From: Luidia sarsii | Taxonomy: Eukaryota > Echinodermata > Asteroidea > Paxillosida > Luidiidae | Assembly: GCA_949987565.1 (NCBI GenBank) | Contig: OX465118.1 | Location: forward strand, 5,546,538 to 5,610,537 | Reading direction: 5' to 3' | DNA length: 64,000 nucleotides | Part shown: positions 1-12,089 of the stretch, in pieces | Layout: each line of letters starts with the position of its first letter | How positions within the stretch are numbered: position 1 is the first letter of the stretch | Notes under the pieces: model-generated | The model's input: the letters and a program-made list of their open reading frames with translations, nothing else | Told to the model about the DNA's origin: nothing | The model's database searches: none | Translations under genes and position numbers: made by a program

Positions 1-43
1 TCGCTAACATGTATCAGATGTCCGTATCTGTTGCGTAACACAA

Positions 44-105
44 GTGGCCTTGTGTGAAAGACGCTCGCCTGCCAACGTGTAGGTTCGTGGTTCGATCCCG
101 GGGGT
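44..105 (+). other. tRNA-Gly-like pol III head A (first of two per unit)
   Basis: This stretch reads like a degenerate tRNA-Gly(GCC). A box-A-like TGGCCTTGTGTG is followed by CTCGCCTGCC, as around a Gly anticodon loop, and by a good B box GGTTCGATCCC. T-runs (TATTTTT, then seven T) follow at once and could end pol III transcription. The T stem pairs at four of five positions, but the anticodon stem does not pair, so it is a tRNA-derived promoter or SINE head and not a working tRNA. The same element occurs once near the start of every unit; units starting at 1733, 5183, 6917, 8651, 10385 and 12090 carry a C-to-T change just before the B box. Confidence 0.6.
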
Positions 106-184
106 ATTTTTAACTTATTTTTTTCTCAGCACGATAGTGCGGTATAAGGTGTTTAAAAAACTCCCGCAAACACCAACGTCGCAT

Positions 185-472
185 GTGGCGCATCTAGATG
201 GGTCGCTGTGACGCTGGGACTGTTCTCGTAATCCAGGTTCGCGTCTTCGTACAGGGACACATGCGTTTGGTCGACTCGGCGGCCAAGGTCTAGGGGCCGC
301 TGTGTTTCCTCCCTCACATGGCGCAGGGTCTACGGGCCTATATGGATGAGGGCAGGGAAGGACGTGCGGTGGACCGGTACCGAGGCCTTAAGAGCTCTTA
401 TAGATCCGTGCACACGGGACGACCCTGGAGGTCCCGGGGATCTGAAAGCTTGGTCTGACACCGCATAACTTT
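185..472 (+). repeat. GC-rich palindrome-dense block of the satellite unit
   Basis: This is the only GC-rich part of the unit and is strongly conserved in all copies. It carries an unusual density of six-base palindromes: TCTAGA and GTCGAC, then at 373-397 the overlapping run ACCGGT, GGTACC, AGGCCT, CTTAAG, GAGCTC, and further on GTGCAC, CCCGGG and AAGCTT. In this unit the SacI-type core extends to the 12-bp palindrome TAAGAGCTCTTA (389-400); most later units have AGAGCTCTAATAG there. It ends at a run of seven T at 471. No protein or known RNA is recognised in it. A pol III transcript begun at head A would have to read through T-runs to cover it. Confidence 0.7.
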
Positions 473-494
473 TTTTCTCGCAAACTTTGATTTT

Positions 495-750
495 TTAAGT
501 GTTTCGTGCTCGTTTTTTTCTATTCATTTTTAGCTGTTTCGTCTTCCGAAACAGCTTTTGTTTTCGTTTTTTTTTCTATACATTTTGTTTTTTTCTCCCC
601 TTTTTTGTCCATCTGTTTCGGTCTTCCGAAACGGCTCTTGTCTTCGTTCTGTTTTGTTTTCCTATTCAACTTTTTTCTTAGTTGTTTCGGTCTTTCAAAA
701 ACAGCTCTTGTTTTCGTTTTTTGTAAATACCCTTTTTTCCCTTTTTTTTA
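495..750 (+). repeat. T-rich block with three hairpin subrepeats
   Basis: Three related 70-80 bp subrepeats share CTATTCA, a TGTTTCGGTCTTCCGAAAC-like core and CTCTTGTTTTCGTT. The first core (533-555) is a perfect 9-bp stem, GCTGTTTCG against CGAAACAGC, with a 5-nt loop. The second (615-632) has a 7-bp stem, GTTTCGG against CCGAAAC, with a TCTT loop. The third (about 684-701) is decayed. Units starting at 1733, 10385 and 12090 have lost the first hairpin by a short deletion (GTGCAGG then TTTTCGGGG). Several forward frames lack stops only because the strand is T and C rich; these are not genes. Confidence 0.7.
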
Positions 751-779
751 ACGTGTAAGATATCCGAAACTGTTGTAGT

Positions 780-845
780 AGAAAACTTGTGTGAAAGACG
801 CTCGACTGCCAACGTGTAGGTTCGTGGTTCGATCCCGGGGGTATT
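780..845 (+). other. tRNA-like pol III head B (second of two per unit)
   Basis: This is a diverged duplicate of head A in the same orientation, about 740 bp downstream. It shares CTTGTGTGAAAGACGCTCG, GTGTAGGTTCGTGG and the B box GGTTCGATCCC, and again runs into TATTTTT. The homology continues on both sides: a diverged AACGTGTAAGATATCCG upstream and TTCTCAGCACGA downstream. Its box A is worse than that of head A and the anticodon region reads CTCGACTGCC. From the unit at 19037 on, most units change the B box to GGTTCGATCGC; the E-type unit at 32993 and the last unit keep CCC. Confidence 0.6.
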
Positions 846-1732
846 TTTCTCTTATTTTTGTTCTCAGCACGACTTAAGCGTTTCTATGAAATTGGGTCAT
901 GATTCTTAGAAGACCATACACAGACGGTCCTGGCAGAAATTGGAAATAATGACGTCGATCAGCAGGTGTCAAGTTACGTTGCTTTAAAGAAGCCATAGGT
1001 ATACACTTTTTTGACAACTGTATTGCGCTTATGAATAACTGAGGGTTTCTAAACTTTGGTTGAGAAAGCAGAAGGGAATGGAAATCGTATTAATTGTTTC
1101 ATCTTCATTATGTTGGAAATAATAACCAAGAGTCCAAATAATTATGAGGTCATTATATTTCATAAAAAATTGTCACTTTGAGCACAATGCACGTGACATG
1201 AATTTAAAGGTACCTGCTTGGAAAGAACTCGTTACTGTCACTTTATCAGCTGCCACGTAACATGGGTGTAAAGTTGTGGTTTTCCCCTTGCGGTTTAGAA
1301 CACCATTTTTGTCAACCATTCAATTTGCTGCTTCCCTCAATCTACATGATATCCGAATTTGTACCGTTTGATCAATGATCATCAGCTTCGGGTGATCTTC
1401 CAATAATAATGTGTCAGTGTAATGCGTCACTTGACATTAAAGCTGCATTATTTTAACTGGGAAGAGTTATCGTATTGCTTCTGGTTGAAACTTTGCTTGA
1501 GTTTAGAATCGACAATATTAAAGGTAAATTTTAACTGACATGACATGATTTTCACGTCAAACCACACTAACATTTTCACTTGAACAATTTTGTACATGCA
1601 TGCCATTGTACTGCGCCATGCATGATAATTATGGCTTACGGAAGTACAGTATTTTAGTGTGCTGCACCCTTTACTCGCGACGAAATCCAAAAGCCCGCCG
1701 TCAACGGCCATGCCCCGTATTTTTAATCGGGT
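846..1732 (+). repeat. AT-rich tail of the satellite unit
   Basis: This is about 880 bp of AT-rich sequence with most of the diagnostic differences between unit types: TTATGAATAAC or TTATAAATAAC, GGGAATGG, GGGAATAG or GGGAAAAG, and a 9-bp presence/absence (GTACATGTT) near 1470. A minus-strand reading frame of 77-90 codons (1448-1711 here) is open in most units. It is closed early by GCTACAGG in units at 17293, 19037, 32993 and 34737, and shifted by a 4-bp deletion in those at 29508 and 38228. The variants change amino acids freely. I therefore treat it as chance openness in copied DNA and not as a gene. Confidence 0.75.
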
Positions 1733-4700
1733 TCGCTAACATGTATCAGATGTCCGTAACTGTTGCGTAACACAAGTGGCCTTGTGTGAAAGACGCTCGC
1801 CTGCCAACGTGTAGGTTTGTGGTTCGATCCCGGGGGTATTTTTAACTTATTTTTTTTCTCAGCACGATAGTGCGGTATAAGGTGTTTAAAAAACTCCCGC
1901 AAACACCAACGTCGCATGTGGCGCATCTAGATGGGTCGCTGTGACGCTGGGACTGTTCTCGTAATCCAGGTTCGCGTCTTCGTACAGGGACACATGCGTT
2001 TGGTCGACTCGGCGGCCAAGGTCTAGGGGCCGCTGTGTTTCCTCCCTCACATGGCGCAGGGTCTACGGGCCTATATGGATGAGGGCAGGGAAGGACGTGC
2101 GGTGGACCGGTACCGAGGCCTTAAGAGCTCTAATAGATCCGTGCACACGGGACGACCCTGGAGGTCCCGGGGATCTGAAAGCTTGGTCTGACACCGCATA
2201 ACTTTTTTTCTCGCAAACTTTGATTTTTTAAGTGTTTCGTGCAGGTTTTTTCTATTCATTTGTTTTCGGGGTTTTTTTTCTATACATTTTGTTTTTTTCT
2301 CCCCTTTTTCGTCCATCTGTTTCGGTCTTCCGAAACGGCTCTTGTCTTCGTTCTGTTTTGTTTTCCTATTCAACTTTTTTCTTAGTTGTTTCGGTCTTTC
2401 AAAAACAGCTCTTGTTTTCGTTTTTTGTAAATACCCTTTTTTCCCTTTTTTTTAACGTGTAAGATATCCGAAACTGTTGTAGTAGAAAACTTGTGTGAAA
2501 GACGCTCGACTGCCAACGTGTAGGTTCGTGGTTCGATCCCGGGGGTATTTTTCTCTTATTTTTGTTCTCAGCACGACTTAAGCGTTTCTATGAAATTGGG
2601 TCATGATTCTTAGAAGACCATACACAGACGGTCCTGGCAGAAATTGGAAATAATGACGTCGATCAGCAGGTGTCAAGTTACGTTGCTTTAAAGAAGCCAT
2701 AGGTATACACTTTTTTGACAACTGTATTGCGCTTATAAATAACTGAGGGTTCCTAAACTTTGGTTGAGAAAGCAGAAGGGAAAAGAAATCGTATTAATTT
2801 TTTCATCTTCATTATGTTGGAAATAATAACCAAGAGTCCAAATAATTATGAGGTCATTATATTTCATAAAAAAATTGTCATTTTGAGCACAATGCACGTG
2901 ACATGAATTTAAAGGTACCTGCTTGGAAAGAACTCGTTACTGTCACTTTATCAGCTGCCACGTAACATGAGTGTAAAGTTGTGGTTTACCCCTTGCGGTT
3001 TAGAACACCATTTTTGTCAACCATTCAATTTGCTGCTTCCCTCAATCTACATGATATCCGAATTTTTACCGTTTGATCAATGATCATCAGCTTCGGGTGA
3101 TCTTCCAATAATAATGTGTCATTGTAATGCGTCACTTGACATTAAAGCTGCATTATTTTAACTGGGAAGAGTTATGGTATTGTACATGTTGCTTCAGGTT
3201 GAAACTTTGCTTGAGTTTAGAATCGACAATATTAAAGGTAAAATTTAACTGACATGACATGATTTTCACGTCAAACCTCACTAACATTTTCACTTGAACA
3301 ATTTTGTACATGCATGCCATTGTACTGCGCCATGCATGATAATTATGGCTTACGGAAGTACAGTATTTAAGTGTGCTGCACCCTTTACTCGCGACGAAAT
3401 CCAAAAGCCCGCCGTCAACGGCCATGTCCCGTAGTTTTAATCGGGTTCGCTAACATGTATCAGATGTCCGTATCTGTTGCGTAACACAAGTGGCCTTGTG
3501 TGAAAGACGCTCGCCTGCCAACGTGTAGGTTCGTGGTTCGATCCCGGGGGTATTTTTAACTTATTTTTTTCTCAGCACGATAGTGCGGTATAAGGTGTTT
3601 AAAAAACTCCCGCAAACACCAACGTCGCATGTGGCGCATCTAGATGGGTCGCTGTGACGCTGGGACTGTTCTCGTAATCCAGGTTCGCGTCTTCGTACAG
3701 GGACACATGCGTTTGGTCGACTCGGCGGCCAAGGTCTAGGGGCCGCTGTGTTTCCTCCCTCACATGGCGCAGGGTCTACGGGCCTATATGGATGAGGGCA
3801 GGGAAGGACGTGCGGTGGACCGGTACCGAGGCCTTAAGAGCTCTTATAGATCCGTGCACACGGGACGACCCTGGAGGTCCCGGGGATCTGAAAGCTTGGT
3901 CTGACACCGCATAACTTTTTTTCTCGCAAACTTTGATTTTTTAAGTGTTTCGTGCTCGTTTTTTTCTATTCATTTTTAGCTGTTTCGTCTTCCGAAACAG
4001 CTTTTGTTTTCGTTTTTTTTTCTATACATTTTAATGTTTTTTTCTCCCCTTTTTTGTCCATCTGTTTCGGTCTTCCGAAACGGCTCTTGTCTTCGTTCTG
4101 TTTTGTTTTCCTATTCAACTTTTTTCTTAGTTGTTTCGGTCTTTCAAAAACAGCTCTTGTTTTCGTTTTTTGTAAATACCCTTTTTTCCCTTTTTTTTAA
4201 CGTGTAAGATATCCGAAACTGTTGTAGTAGAAAACTTGTGTGAAAGACGCTCGACTGCCAACGTGTAGGTTCGTGGTTCGATCCCGGGGGTATTTTTCTC
4301 TTATTTTTGTTCTCAGCACGACTTAAGCGTTTCTATGAAATTGGGTCATGATTCTTAGAAGACCATACACAGACGGTCCTGGCAGAAATTGGAAATAATG
4401 ACGTCGATCAGCAGGTGTCAAGTTACGTTGCTTTAAAGAAGCCATAGGTATACACTTTTTTGACAACTGTATTGCGCTTATGAATAACTGAGGGTTTCTA
4501 AACTTTGGTTGAGAAAGCAGAAGGGAATGGAAATCGTATTAATTGTTTCATCTTCATTATGTTGGAAATAATAACCAAGAGTCCAAATAATTATGAGGTC
4601 ATTATATTTCATAAAAAAATTGTCACTTTGAGCACAATGCACGTGACATGAATTTAAAGGTACCTGCTTGGAAAGAACTCGTTACTGTCACTTTATCAGC

Positions 4701-5182
4701 TGCCACGTAACATGGGTGTAAAGTTGTGGTTTTCCCCTTGCGGTTTAGAACACCATTTTTGTCAACCATTCAATTTGCTGCTTCCCTCAATCTACATGAT
4801 ATCCGAATTTGTACCGTTTGATCAATGATCATCAGCTTCGGGTGATCTTCCAATAATAATGTGTCAGTGTAATGCGTCACTTGACATTAAAGCTGCATTA
4901 TTTTAACTGGGAAGAGTTATCGTATTGCTTCTGGTTGAAACTTTGCTTGAGTTTAGAATCGACAATATTAAAGGTAAATTTTAACTGACATGACATGATT
5001 TTCACGTCAAACCACACTAACATTTTCACTTGAACAATTTTGTACATGCATGCCATTGTACTGCGCCATGCATGATAATTATGGCTTACGGAAGTACAGT
5101 ATTTTAGTGTGCTGCACCCTTTACTCGCGACGAAATCCAAAAGCCCGCCGTCAACGGCCATGCCCCGTATTTTTAATCGGGT

Positions 5183-8100
5183 TCGCTAACATGTATCAGA
5201 TGTCCGTAACTGTTGCGTAACACAAGTGGCCTTGTGTGAAAGACGCTCGCCTGCCAACGTGTAGGTTTGTGGTTCGATCCCGGGGGTATTTTTAACTTAT
5301 TTTTTTTCTCAGCACGATAGTGCGGTATAAGGTGTTTAAAAAACTCCCGCAAACACCAACGTCGCATGTGGCGCATCTAGATGGGTCGCTGTGACGCTGG
5401 GACTGTTCTCGTAATCCAGGTTCGCGTCTTCGTACAGGGACACATGCGTTTGGTCGACTCGGCGGCCAAGGTCTAGGGGCCGCTGTGTTTCCTCCCTCAC
5501 ATGGCGCAGGGTCTACGGGCCTATATGGATGAGGGCAGGGAAGGACGTGCGGTGGACCGGTACCGAGGCCTTAAGAGCTCTTATAGATCCGTGCACACGG
5601 GACGACCCTGGAGGTCCCGGGGATCTGAAAGCTTGGTCTGACACCGCATAACTTTTTTTCTCGCAAACTTTGATTTTTTAAGTGTTTCGTGCTCGTTTTT
5701 TTCTATTCATTTTTAGCTGTTTCGTCTTCCGAAACAGCTTTTGTTTTCGTTTTTTTTTCTATACATTTTGTTTTTTTCTCCCCTTTTTTGTCCATCTGTT
5801 TCGGTCTTCCGAAACGGCTCTTGTCTTCGTTCTGTTTTGTTTTCCTATTCAACTTTTTTCTTAGTTGTTTCGGTCTTTCAAAAACAGCTCTTGTTTTCGT
5901 TTTTTGTAAATACCCTTTTTTCCCTTTTTTTTAACGTGTAAGATATCCGAAACTGTTGTAGTAGAAAACTTGTGTGAAAGACGCTCGACTGCCAACGTGT
6001 AGGTTCGTGGTTCGATCCCGGGGGTATTTTTCTCTTATTTTTGTTCTCAGCACGACTTAAGCGTTTCTATGAAATTGGGTCATGATTCTTAGAAGACCAT
6101 ACACAGACGGTCCTGGCAGAAATTGGAAATAATGACGTCGATCAGCAGGTGTCAAGTTACGTTGCTTTAAAGAAGCCATAGGTATACACTTTTTTGACAA
6201 CTGTATTGCGCTTATGAATAACTGAGGGTTTCTAAACTTTGGTTGAGAAAGCAGAAGGGAATGGAAATCGTATTAATTGTTTCATCTTCATTATGTTGGA
6301 AATAATAACCAAGAGTCGAAATAATTATGAGGTCATTATATTTCATAAAAAAATTGTCACTTTGAGCACAATGCACGTGACATGAATTTAAAGGTACCTG
6401 CTTGGAAAGAACTCGTTACTGTCACTTTATCAGCTGCCACGTAACATGGGTGTAAAGTTGTGGTTTTCCCCTTGCGGTTTAGAACACCATTTTTGTCAAC
6501 CATTCAATTTGCTGCTTCCCTCAATCTACATGATATCCGAATTTGTACCGTTTGATCAATGATCATCAGCTTCGGGTGATCTTCCAATAATAATGTGTCA
6601 GTGTAATGCGTCACTTGACATTAAAGCTGCATTATTTTAACTGGGAAGAGTTATCGTATTGCTTCTGGTTGAAACTTTGCTTGAGTTTAGAATCGACAAT
6701 ATTAAAGGTAAATTTTAACTGACATGACATGATTTTCACGTCAAACCACACTAACATTTTCACTTGAACAATTTTGTACATGCATGCCATTGTACTGCGC
6801 CATGCATGATAATTATGGCTTACGGAAGTACAGTATTTTAGTGTGCTGCACCCTTTACTCGCGACGAAATCCAAAAGCCCGCCGTCAACGGCCATGCCCC
6901 GTATTTTTAATCGGGTTCGCTAACATGTATCAGATGTCCGTAACTGTTGCGTAACACAAGTGGCCTTGTGTGAAAGACGCTCGCCTGCCAACGTGTAGGT
7001 TTGTGGTTCGATCCCGGGGGTATTTTTAACTTATTTTTTTTCTCAGCACGATAGTGCGGTATAAGGTGTTTAAAAAACTCCCGCAAACACCAACGTCGCA
7101 TGTGGCGCATCTAGATGGGTCGCTGTGACGCTGGGACTGTTCTCGTAATCCAGGTTCGCGTCTTCGTACAGGGACACATGCGTTTGGTCGACTCGGCGGC
7201 CAAGGTCTAGGGGCCGCTGTGTTTCCTCCCTCACATGGCGCAGGGTCTACGGGCCTATATGGATGAGGGCAGGGAAGGACGTGCGGTGGACCGGTACCGA
7301 GGCCTTAAGAGCTCTTATAGATCCGTGCACACGGGACGACCCTGGAGGTCCCGGGGATCTGAAAGCTTGGTCTGACACCGCATAACTTTTTTTCTCGCAA
7401 ACTTTGATTTTTTAAGTGTTTCGTGCTCGTTTTTTTCTATTCATTTTTAGCTGTTTCGTCTTCCGAAACAGCTTTTGTTTTCGTTTTTTTTTCTATACAT
7501 TTTGTTTTTTTCTCCCCTTTTTTGTCCATCTGTTTCGGTCTTCCGAAACGGCTCTTGTCTTCGTTCTGTTTTGTTTTCCTATTCAACTTTTTTCTTAGTT
7601 GTTTCGGTCTTTCAAAAACAGCTCTTGTTTTCGTTTTTTGTAAATACCCTTTTTTCCCTTTTTTTTAACGTGTAAGATATCCGAAACTGTTGTAGTAGAA
7701 AACTTGTGTGAAAGACGCTCGACTGCCAACGTGTAGGTTCGTGGTTCGATCCCGGGGGTATTTTTCTCTTATTTTTGTTCTCAGCACGACTTAAGCGTTT
7801 CTATGAAATTGGGTCATGATTCTTAGAAGACCATACACAGACGGTCCTGGCAGAAATTGGAAATAATGACGTCGATCAGCAGGTGTCAAGTTACGTTGCT
7901 TTAAAGAAGCCATAGGTATACACTTTTTTGACAACTGTATTGCGCTTATGAATAACTGAGGGTTTCTAAACTTTGGTTGAGAAAGCAGAAGGGAATGGAA
8001 ATCGTATTAATTGTTTCATCTTCATTATGTTGGAAATAATAACCAAGAGTCCAAATAATTATGAGGTCATTATATTTCATAAAAAAATTGTCACTTTGAG

Positions 8101-10384
8101 CACAATGCACGTGACATGAATTTAAAGGTACCTGCTTGGAAAGAACTCGTTACTGTCACTTTATCAGCTGCCACGTAACATGGGTGTAAAGTTGTGGTTT
8201 TCCCCTTGCGGTTTAGAACACCATTTTTGTCAACCATTCAATTTGCTGCTTCCCTCAATCTACATGATATCCGAATTTGTACCGTTTGATCAATGATCAT
8301 CAGCTTCGGGTGATCTTCCAATAATAATGTGTCAGTGTAATGCGTCACTTGACATTAAAGCTGCATTATTTTAACTGGGAAGAGTTATCGTATTGCTTCT
8401 GGTTGAAACTTTGCTTGAGTTTAGAATCGACAATATTAAAGGTAAATTTTAACTGACATGACATGATTTTCACGTCAAACCACACTAACATTTTCACTTG
8501 AACAATTTTGTACATGCATGCCATTGTACTGCGCCATGCATGATAATTATGGCTTACGGAAGTACAGTATTTTAGTGTGCTGCACCCTTTACTCGCGACG
8601 AAATCCAAAAGCCCGCCGTCAACGGCCATGCCCCGTATTTTTAATCGGGTTCGCTAACATGTATCAGATGTCCGTAACTGTTGCGTAACACAAGTGGCCT
8701 TGTGTGAAAGACGCTCGCCTGCCAACGTGTAGGTTTGTGGTTCGATCCCGGGGGTATTTTTAACTTATTTTTTTTCTCAGCACGATAGTGCGGTATAAGG
8801 TGTTTAAAAAACTCCCGCAAACACCAACGTCGCATGTGGCGCATCTAGATGGGTCGCTGTGACGCTGGGACTGTTCTCGTAATCCAGGTTCGCGTCTTCG
8901 TACAGGGACACATGCGTTTGGTCGACTCGGCGGCCAAGGTCTAGGGGCCGCTGTGTTTCCTCCCTCACATGGCGCAGGGTCTACGGGCCTATATGGATGA
9001 GGGCAGGGAAGGACGTGCGGTGGACCGGTACCGAGGCCTTAAGAGCTCTTATAGATCCGTGCACACGGGACGACCCTGGAGGTCCCGGGGATCTGAAAGC
9101 TTGGTCTGACACCGCATAACTTTTTTTCTCGCAAACTTTGATTTTTTAAGTGTTTCGTGCTCGTTTTTTTCTATTCATTTTTAGCTGTTTCGTCTTCCGA
9201 AACAGCTTTTGTTTTCGTTTTTTTTTCTATACATTTTGTTTTTTTCTCCCCTTTTTTGTCCATCTGTTTCGGTCTTCCGAAACGGCTCTTGTCTTCGTTC
9301 TGTTTTGTTTTCCTATTCAACTTTTTTCTTAGTTGTTTCGGTCTTTCAAAAACAGCTCTTGTTTTCGTTTTTTGTAAATACCCTTTTTTCCCTTTTTTTT
9401 AACGTGTAAGATATCCGAAACTGTTGTAGTAGAAAACTTGTGTGAAAGACGCTCGACTGCCAACGTGTAGGTTCGTGGTTCGATCCCGGGGGTATTTTTC
9501 TCTTATTTTTGTTCTCAGCACGACTTAAGCGTTTCTATGAAATTGGGTCATGATTCTTAGAAGACCATACACAGACGGTCCTGGCAGAAATTGGAAATAA
9601 TGACGTCGATCAGCAGGTGTCAAGTTACGTTGCTTTAAAGAAGCCATAGGTATACACTTTTTTGACAACTGTATTGCGCTTATGAATAACTGAGGGTTTC
9701 TAAACTTTGGTTGAGAAAGCAGAAGGGAATGGAAATCGTATTAATTGTTTCATCTTCATTATGTTGGAAATAATAACCAAGAGTCCAAATAATTATGAGG
9801 TCATTATATTTCATAAAAAAATTGTCACTTTGAGCACAATGCACGTGACATGAATTTAAAGGTACCTGCTTGGAAAGAACTCGTTACTGTCACTTTATCA
9901 GCTGCCACGTAACATGGGTGTAAAGTTGTGGTTTTCCCCTTGCGGTTTAGAACACCATTTTTGTCAACCATTCAATTTGCTGCTTCCCTCAATCTACATG
10001 ATATCCGAATTTGTACCGTTTGATCAATGATCATCAGCTTCGGGTGATCTTCCAATAATAATGTGTCAGTGTAATGCGTCACTTGACATTAAAGCTGCAT
10101 TATTTTAACTGGGAAGAGTTATCGTATTGCTTCTGGTTGAAACTTTGCTTGAGTTTAGAATCGACAATATTAAAGGTAAATTTTAACTGACATGACATGA
10201 TTTTCACGTCAAACCACACTAACATTTTCACTTGAACAATTTTGTACATGCATGCCATTGTACTGCGCCATGCATGATAATTATGGCTTACGGAAGTACA
10301 GTATTTTAGTGTGCTGCACCCTTTACTCGCGACGAAATCCAAAAGCCCGCCGTCAACGGCCATGCCCCGTATTTTTAATCGGGT
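5183..10384 (+). repeat. Three consecutive near-identical 1734-bp type A units
   Basis: Units 4, 5 and 6 are each exactly 1734 bp. Read side by side they differ at only isolated positions (for example GAGTCGAAATAA near 6316 against GAGTCCAAATAA in the others). They look like the product of a recent local one-unit amplification. Confidence 0.85.
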
Positions 10385-12089
10385 TCGCTAACATGTATCA
10401 GATGTCCGTAACTGTTGCGTAACACAAGTGGCCTTGTGTGAAAGACGCTCGCCTGCCAACGTGTAGGTTTGTGGTTCGATCCCGGGGGTATTTTTAACTT
10501 ATTTTTTTTCTCAGCACGATAGTGCGGTATAAGGTGTTTAAAAAACTCCCGCAAACACCAACGTCGCATGTGGCGCATCTAGATGGGTCGCTGTGACGCT
10601 GGGACTGTTCTCGTAATCCAGGTTCGCGTCTTCGTACAGGGACACATGCGTTTGGTCGACTCGGCGGCCAAGGTCTAGGGGCCGCTGTGTTTCCTCCCTC
10701 ACATGGCGCAGGGTCTACGGGCCTATATGGATGAGGGCAGGGAAGGACGTGCGGTGGACCGGTACCGAGGCCTTAAGAGCTCTAATAGATCCGTGCACAC
10801 GGGACGACCCTGGAGGTCCCGGGGATCTGAAAGCTTGGTCTGACACCGCATAACTTTTTTTCTCGCAAACTTTGATTTTTTAAGTGTTTCGTGCAGGTTT
10901 TTTCTATTCATTTGTTTTCGGGGTTTTTTTTCTATACATTTTGTTTTTTTCTCCCCTTTTTCGTCCATCTGTTTCGGTCTTCCGAAACGGCTCTTGTCTT
11001 CGTTCTGTTTTGTTTTCCTATTCAACTTTTTTCTTAGTTGTTTCGGTCTTTCAAAAACAGCTCTTGTTTTCGTTTTTTGTAAATACCCTTTTTTCCCTTT
11101 TTTTTAACGTGTAAGATATCCGAAACTGTTGTAGTAGAAAACTTGTGTGAAAGACGCTCGACTGCCAACGTGTAGGTTCGTGGTTCGATCCCGGGGGTAT
11201 TTTTCTCTTATTTTTGTTCTCAGCACGACTTAAGCGTTTCTATGAAATTGGGTCATGATTCTTAGAAGACCATACACAGACGGTCCTGGCAGAAATTGGA
11301 AATAATGACGTCGATCAGCAGGTGTCAAGTTACGTTGCTTTAAAGAAGCCATAGGTATACACTTTTTTGACAACTGTATTGCGCTTATGAATAACTGAGG
11401 GTTTCTAAACTTTGGTTGAGAAAGCAGAAGGGAATGGAAATCGTATTAATTGTTTCATCTTCATTATGTTGGAAATAATAACCAAGAGTCCAAATAATTA
11501 TGAGGTCATTATATTTCATAAAAAAATTGTCACTTTGAGCACAATGCACGTGACATGAATTTAAAGGTACCTGCTTGGAAAGAACTCGTTACTGTCACTT
11601 TATCAGCTGCCACGTAACATGGGTGTAAAGTTGTGGTTTTCCCCTTGCGGTTTAGAACACCATTTTTGTCAACCATTCAATTTGCTGCTTCCCTCAATCT
11701 ACATGATATCCGAATTTGTACCGTTTGATCAATGATCATCAGCTTCGGGTGATCTTCCAATAATAATGTGTCAGTGTAATGCGTCACTTGACATTAAAGC
11801 TGCATTATTTTAACTGGGAAGAGTTATCGTATTGCTTCTGGTTGAAACTTTGCTTGAGTTTAGAATCGACAATATTAAAGGTAAATTTTAACTGACATGA
11901 CATGATTTTCACGTCAAACCACACTAACATTTTCACTTGAACAATTTTGTACATGCATGCCATTGTACTGCGCCATGCATGATAATTATGGCTTACGGAA
12001 GTACAGTATTTTAGTGTGCTGCACCCTTTACTCGCGACGAAATCCAAAAGCCCGCCGTCAACGGCCATGCCCCGTATTTTTAATCGGGT
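10385..12089 (+). repeat. Chimeric satellite unit (left type B, right type A)
   Basis: The left part carries type B markers: the first hairpin is deleted and CCCCTTTTTCGTCC is present near 10955. The tail is type A: TTATGAATAAC at about 11386, GGGAATGG, and no 9-bp insert. The switch lies between about 10965 and 11387, an interval that includes head B at about 11140-11205. It is also the shortest full unit, as expected if it combines the two short alleles. Confidence 0.8.

Larger units (their letters stand above)
1..5182 (+). repeat. Satellite units 1-3 (types A, B, A')
   Basis: Unit 1 is type A (first hairpin present, GGGAATGG, no 9-bp insert). Unit 2 is type B: first hairpin deleted, and in its tail TTATAAATAAC, GGGAAAAG, CATGAGTG and the 9-bp insert. 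Unit 3 is type A with an extra AATG in the T-rich block near 4033. Units 1 and 3 share GTCCGTATCTG just upstream of head A, where most others read GTCCGTAACTG. Confidence 0.8.

Noticed and set aside
44..105. Functional tRNA gene
   Set aside because: The anticodon stem does not pair and the acceptor arm cannot be completed. Only promoter-like boxes remain.
373..451. Cloning-vector polylinker contamination
   Set aside because: The site cluster recurs in all units with constant flanks and natural variants, so it belongs to the satellite.
499..758. Phe/Ser-rich plus-strand frames in every satellite unit
   Set aside because: They arise from a T- and C-rich strand that lacks stops in three frames at once. 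Frames change with homopolymer length between units, so there is no conserved protein.
1723..1926. Minus-strand 67-codon frame across head A
   Set aside because: It crosses the tRNA-like head and is open only in some units; single-base changes in T-runs destroy it in others.
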